62,310 bases of DNA from Sphingosinicella sp. YJ22. Its GTDB lineage: Bacteria > Pseudomonadota > Alphaproteobacteria > Sphingomonadales > Sphingomonadaceae. The translations under genes were made by a program, and so were the position numbers. The notes beneath the pieces are model-generated. The model searched no databases. It was not told where the DNA came from and worked only from the letters and a program-made list of their open reading frames with translations. This document shows positions 61,280-62,310 of this stretch, one piece after another. The stretch's first letter is position 1, and each line of letters starts with the position of its first letter. The stretch spans positions 1 through 62,310 of the forward strand of contig NZ_JAANPA010000015.1 in assembly GCF_011320075.1 (NCBI RefSeq), given 5' to 3'.

Positions 61280-62310
61280 CGAGCTGGTTCTTCATCGAGA
61301 TGGCCGCCAAGTCGGCCCTGATCTGCGGCCTCGCCCTCGTCCTCGCGATGGCGCTCAAGGACCGTGCCGCGGCCGACCGCGCGCGGGTGCTTCAGATCGG
61401 AGTCGCGCTGCTGGTGGCGCTGCCGCTGATCGACATCCTGTTCCCGGTGCTGCGCGTCGAGGCGTTCGCCGCGCCAGAGCCGCTGACCCAGGAGCAGATC
61501 GACGCGCTCGTGCTACTCGCCGCGGCGACGCCGGCCGGCGAGGCGAGCATCTGGGACGATCCCGCGCCGCTCATCCTGCTGCTGTGGGCGGCGGGGGCGA
61601 TCGGCGTCGGCGCGCGGCTGGCCGTCGGCCTGATCACCCTGCGCCGCTGGACCCGAAGCGCGGTTCCGGCGAGCGATCCGGTCTGGGTGGACGCGCTGGA
61701 GCGTGCCCGTGAAGCGAGCGGCGCGCCCGCCAATCTGAAGCTGCTCGTCGCCGACAAGGTGCCGGGCCCGCTCGGCTGGGGTTTGTTGCGGCCGGTCATC
61801 CTGATCGATGCCGACACCTATGCCGAGCGCGAGGAGGCCGACGCGATCCTCGCCCACGAAGTCGCGCACGTCGCCCGCCGCGATTGGCCGGCGCTGATCC
61901 TGGCGCGCGTCGCCACCGCCCTGTTCTGGTTCAACCCGCTGAGCTGGGCGCTGGCCCGCGAGGCGGTGCAGCAGGCCGAGGAAGCCGCCGACGCCCATGC
62001 CGCGCGCGTCGTCGAGCCGACCCGCTATGCCGAGACCCTGCTCAGCTGGGCGCAGCTCGACCGCGGCGACGGCGTCCCCGCGACGTCGATCGCGCCGGGC
62101 CGCCACGGCCTGTCGCGGCGGGTGCGCGCGGTGCTCGAGGAACGGCTGCGCGACCGTCCCGCCGGAACGCGCATCGCCCGCTTCGCGATGTTGCTGTGCG
62201 TCGGCGTCGCCGCCCCGCTCGCGACATTGGAGCTGGTCGAAGCGGCGCGTCCGCCGGCCGCCTCGTCCCGTCCCGGCTCGTTCGCGGCCGTCGCGCAAGA
62301 CGCCGCCGGC
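61276..62310 (+). CDS. BlaR1/M56-family peptidase sensor, 3' end cut off
   Basis: The 5' part covers 345 residues and runs off the window with no stop. It starts with ATG in the BlaI stop (ATGA). Membrane segments include SALICGLALVLAMAL, VALLVALPLIDILFPV and PLILLLWAAGAIGVGARLAV. The zinc motif is AILAHEVAHVARRDWPAL (HExxH), followed by FWFNPLSWALAREAVQQAEE. M56 proteins are membrane metalloproteases that cleave BlaI on sensing a signal. The C-terminal sensor or other extracytoplasmic domain is outside the window, so beta-lactam binding cannot be judged. Confidence 0.92.
   Translation, partial: MTSWFFIEMAAKSALICGLALVLAMALKDRAAADRARVLQIGVALLVALPLIDILFPVLRVEAFAAPEPLTQEQIDALVLLAAATPAGEASIWDDPAPLILLLWAAGAIGVGARLAVGLITLRRWTRSAVPASDPVWVDALERAREASGAPANLKLLVADKVPGPLGWGLLRPVILIDADTYAEREEADAILAHEVAHVARRDWPALILARVATALFWFNPLSWALAREAVQQAEEAADAHAARVVEPTRYAETLLSWAQLDRGDGVPATSIAPGRHGLSRRVRAVLEERLRDRPAGTRIARFAMLLCVGVAAPLATLELVEAARPPAASSRPGSFAAVAQDAAG

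Overview
The window is dense, high-GC (roughly two-thirds G+C by eye) chromosomal DNA from an alphaproteobacterium, most likely of the Sphingomonadales. Pointers are the mdh-sucD-sucA-sucB-lpd run without sucC, metH split into two genes, an ArsR-methyltransferase fusion ahead of metF, a FixJ/FixL-type regulator, TonB receptor and Spinster-type MFS genes, a DUF47-PiT phosphate pair, and a GGAAC-N17-CGTT (EcfG-type) promoter. Both ends cut through genes. I see no phage, IS element, CRISPR array or rRNA. The only mobile-like DNA is three short inverted-repeat units.

Layout. 1-7.0 kb: a truncated PAS gene, tRNA-Thr(CGU), a PhoX-like exported protein, a small membrane protein, a PilZ protein, an L,D-transpeptidase and two stress-type disordered proteins (SWFGD and PRC-barrel). 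7.2-16.4 kb: a catabolic/uptake block. Maleylacetoacetate isomerase and a class II aldolase face a tightly packed minus-strand operon (alpha/beta hydrolase, TonB receptor, MFS, second hydrolase). A TetR/acyl-CoA ligase pair diverges from that operon. 16.6-30.3 kb: a ClpP-like protease, CreD, then central metabolism: sdhB, thioesterase, zapE, mdh, sucD, sucA, sucB and lpd, followed by a PepSY membrane protein and a TRIC-like channel. 30.3-35.7 kb: purT, a TetR, a two-domain SRPBCC protein, GNAT and sppA. 35.7-37.9 kb: groESL behind an RpoH-like promoter and a CIRCE operator. 37.9-39.0 kb: three small Asn/Ala-rich (lipo)proteins. 39.1-44.9 kb: the ArsR-methyltransferase regulator, metF and two-part metH, forming the methionine cycle operon. 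44.9-53 kb: beta-helix protein, DsbD, amidohydrolase, threonine ammonia-lyase, Bpt/Ate transferase and a TPR protein. 52.6-55.9 kb: exported RidA, Tat-type amine oxidase, lipoprotein methyltransferase and DUF1801. 55.9-58.1 kb: a NUDIX-DUF47 fusion and a PiT phosphate transporter. 58.1-60.7 kb: one reading frame joining a complete FixJ-type regulator to a three-PAS histidine kinase. 60.9 kb to the end: BlaI and a truncated BlaR1/M56 peptidase.

The most unusual points are these: the FixJ-FixL single-chain fusion; the NUDIX-DUF47 fusion that appears to start at an ATT codon beside its phosphate transporter; a palindrome placed exactly between the -35 and -10 of an apparently leaderless ArsR-methyltransferase-metF-metH operon; a dispersed repeat translated into the N-terminus of the second MetH polypeptide; a second repeat that supplies the Shine-Dalgarno of a thioesterase gene; and a fully exported RidA/amine-oxidase/methyltransferase cluster. 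All functions are inferred from sequence alone, without database searches.
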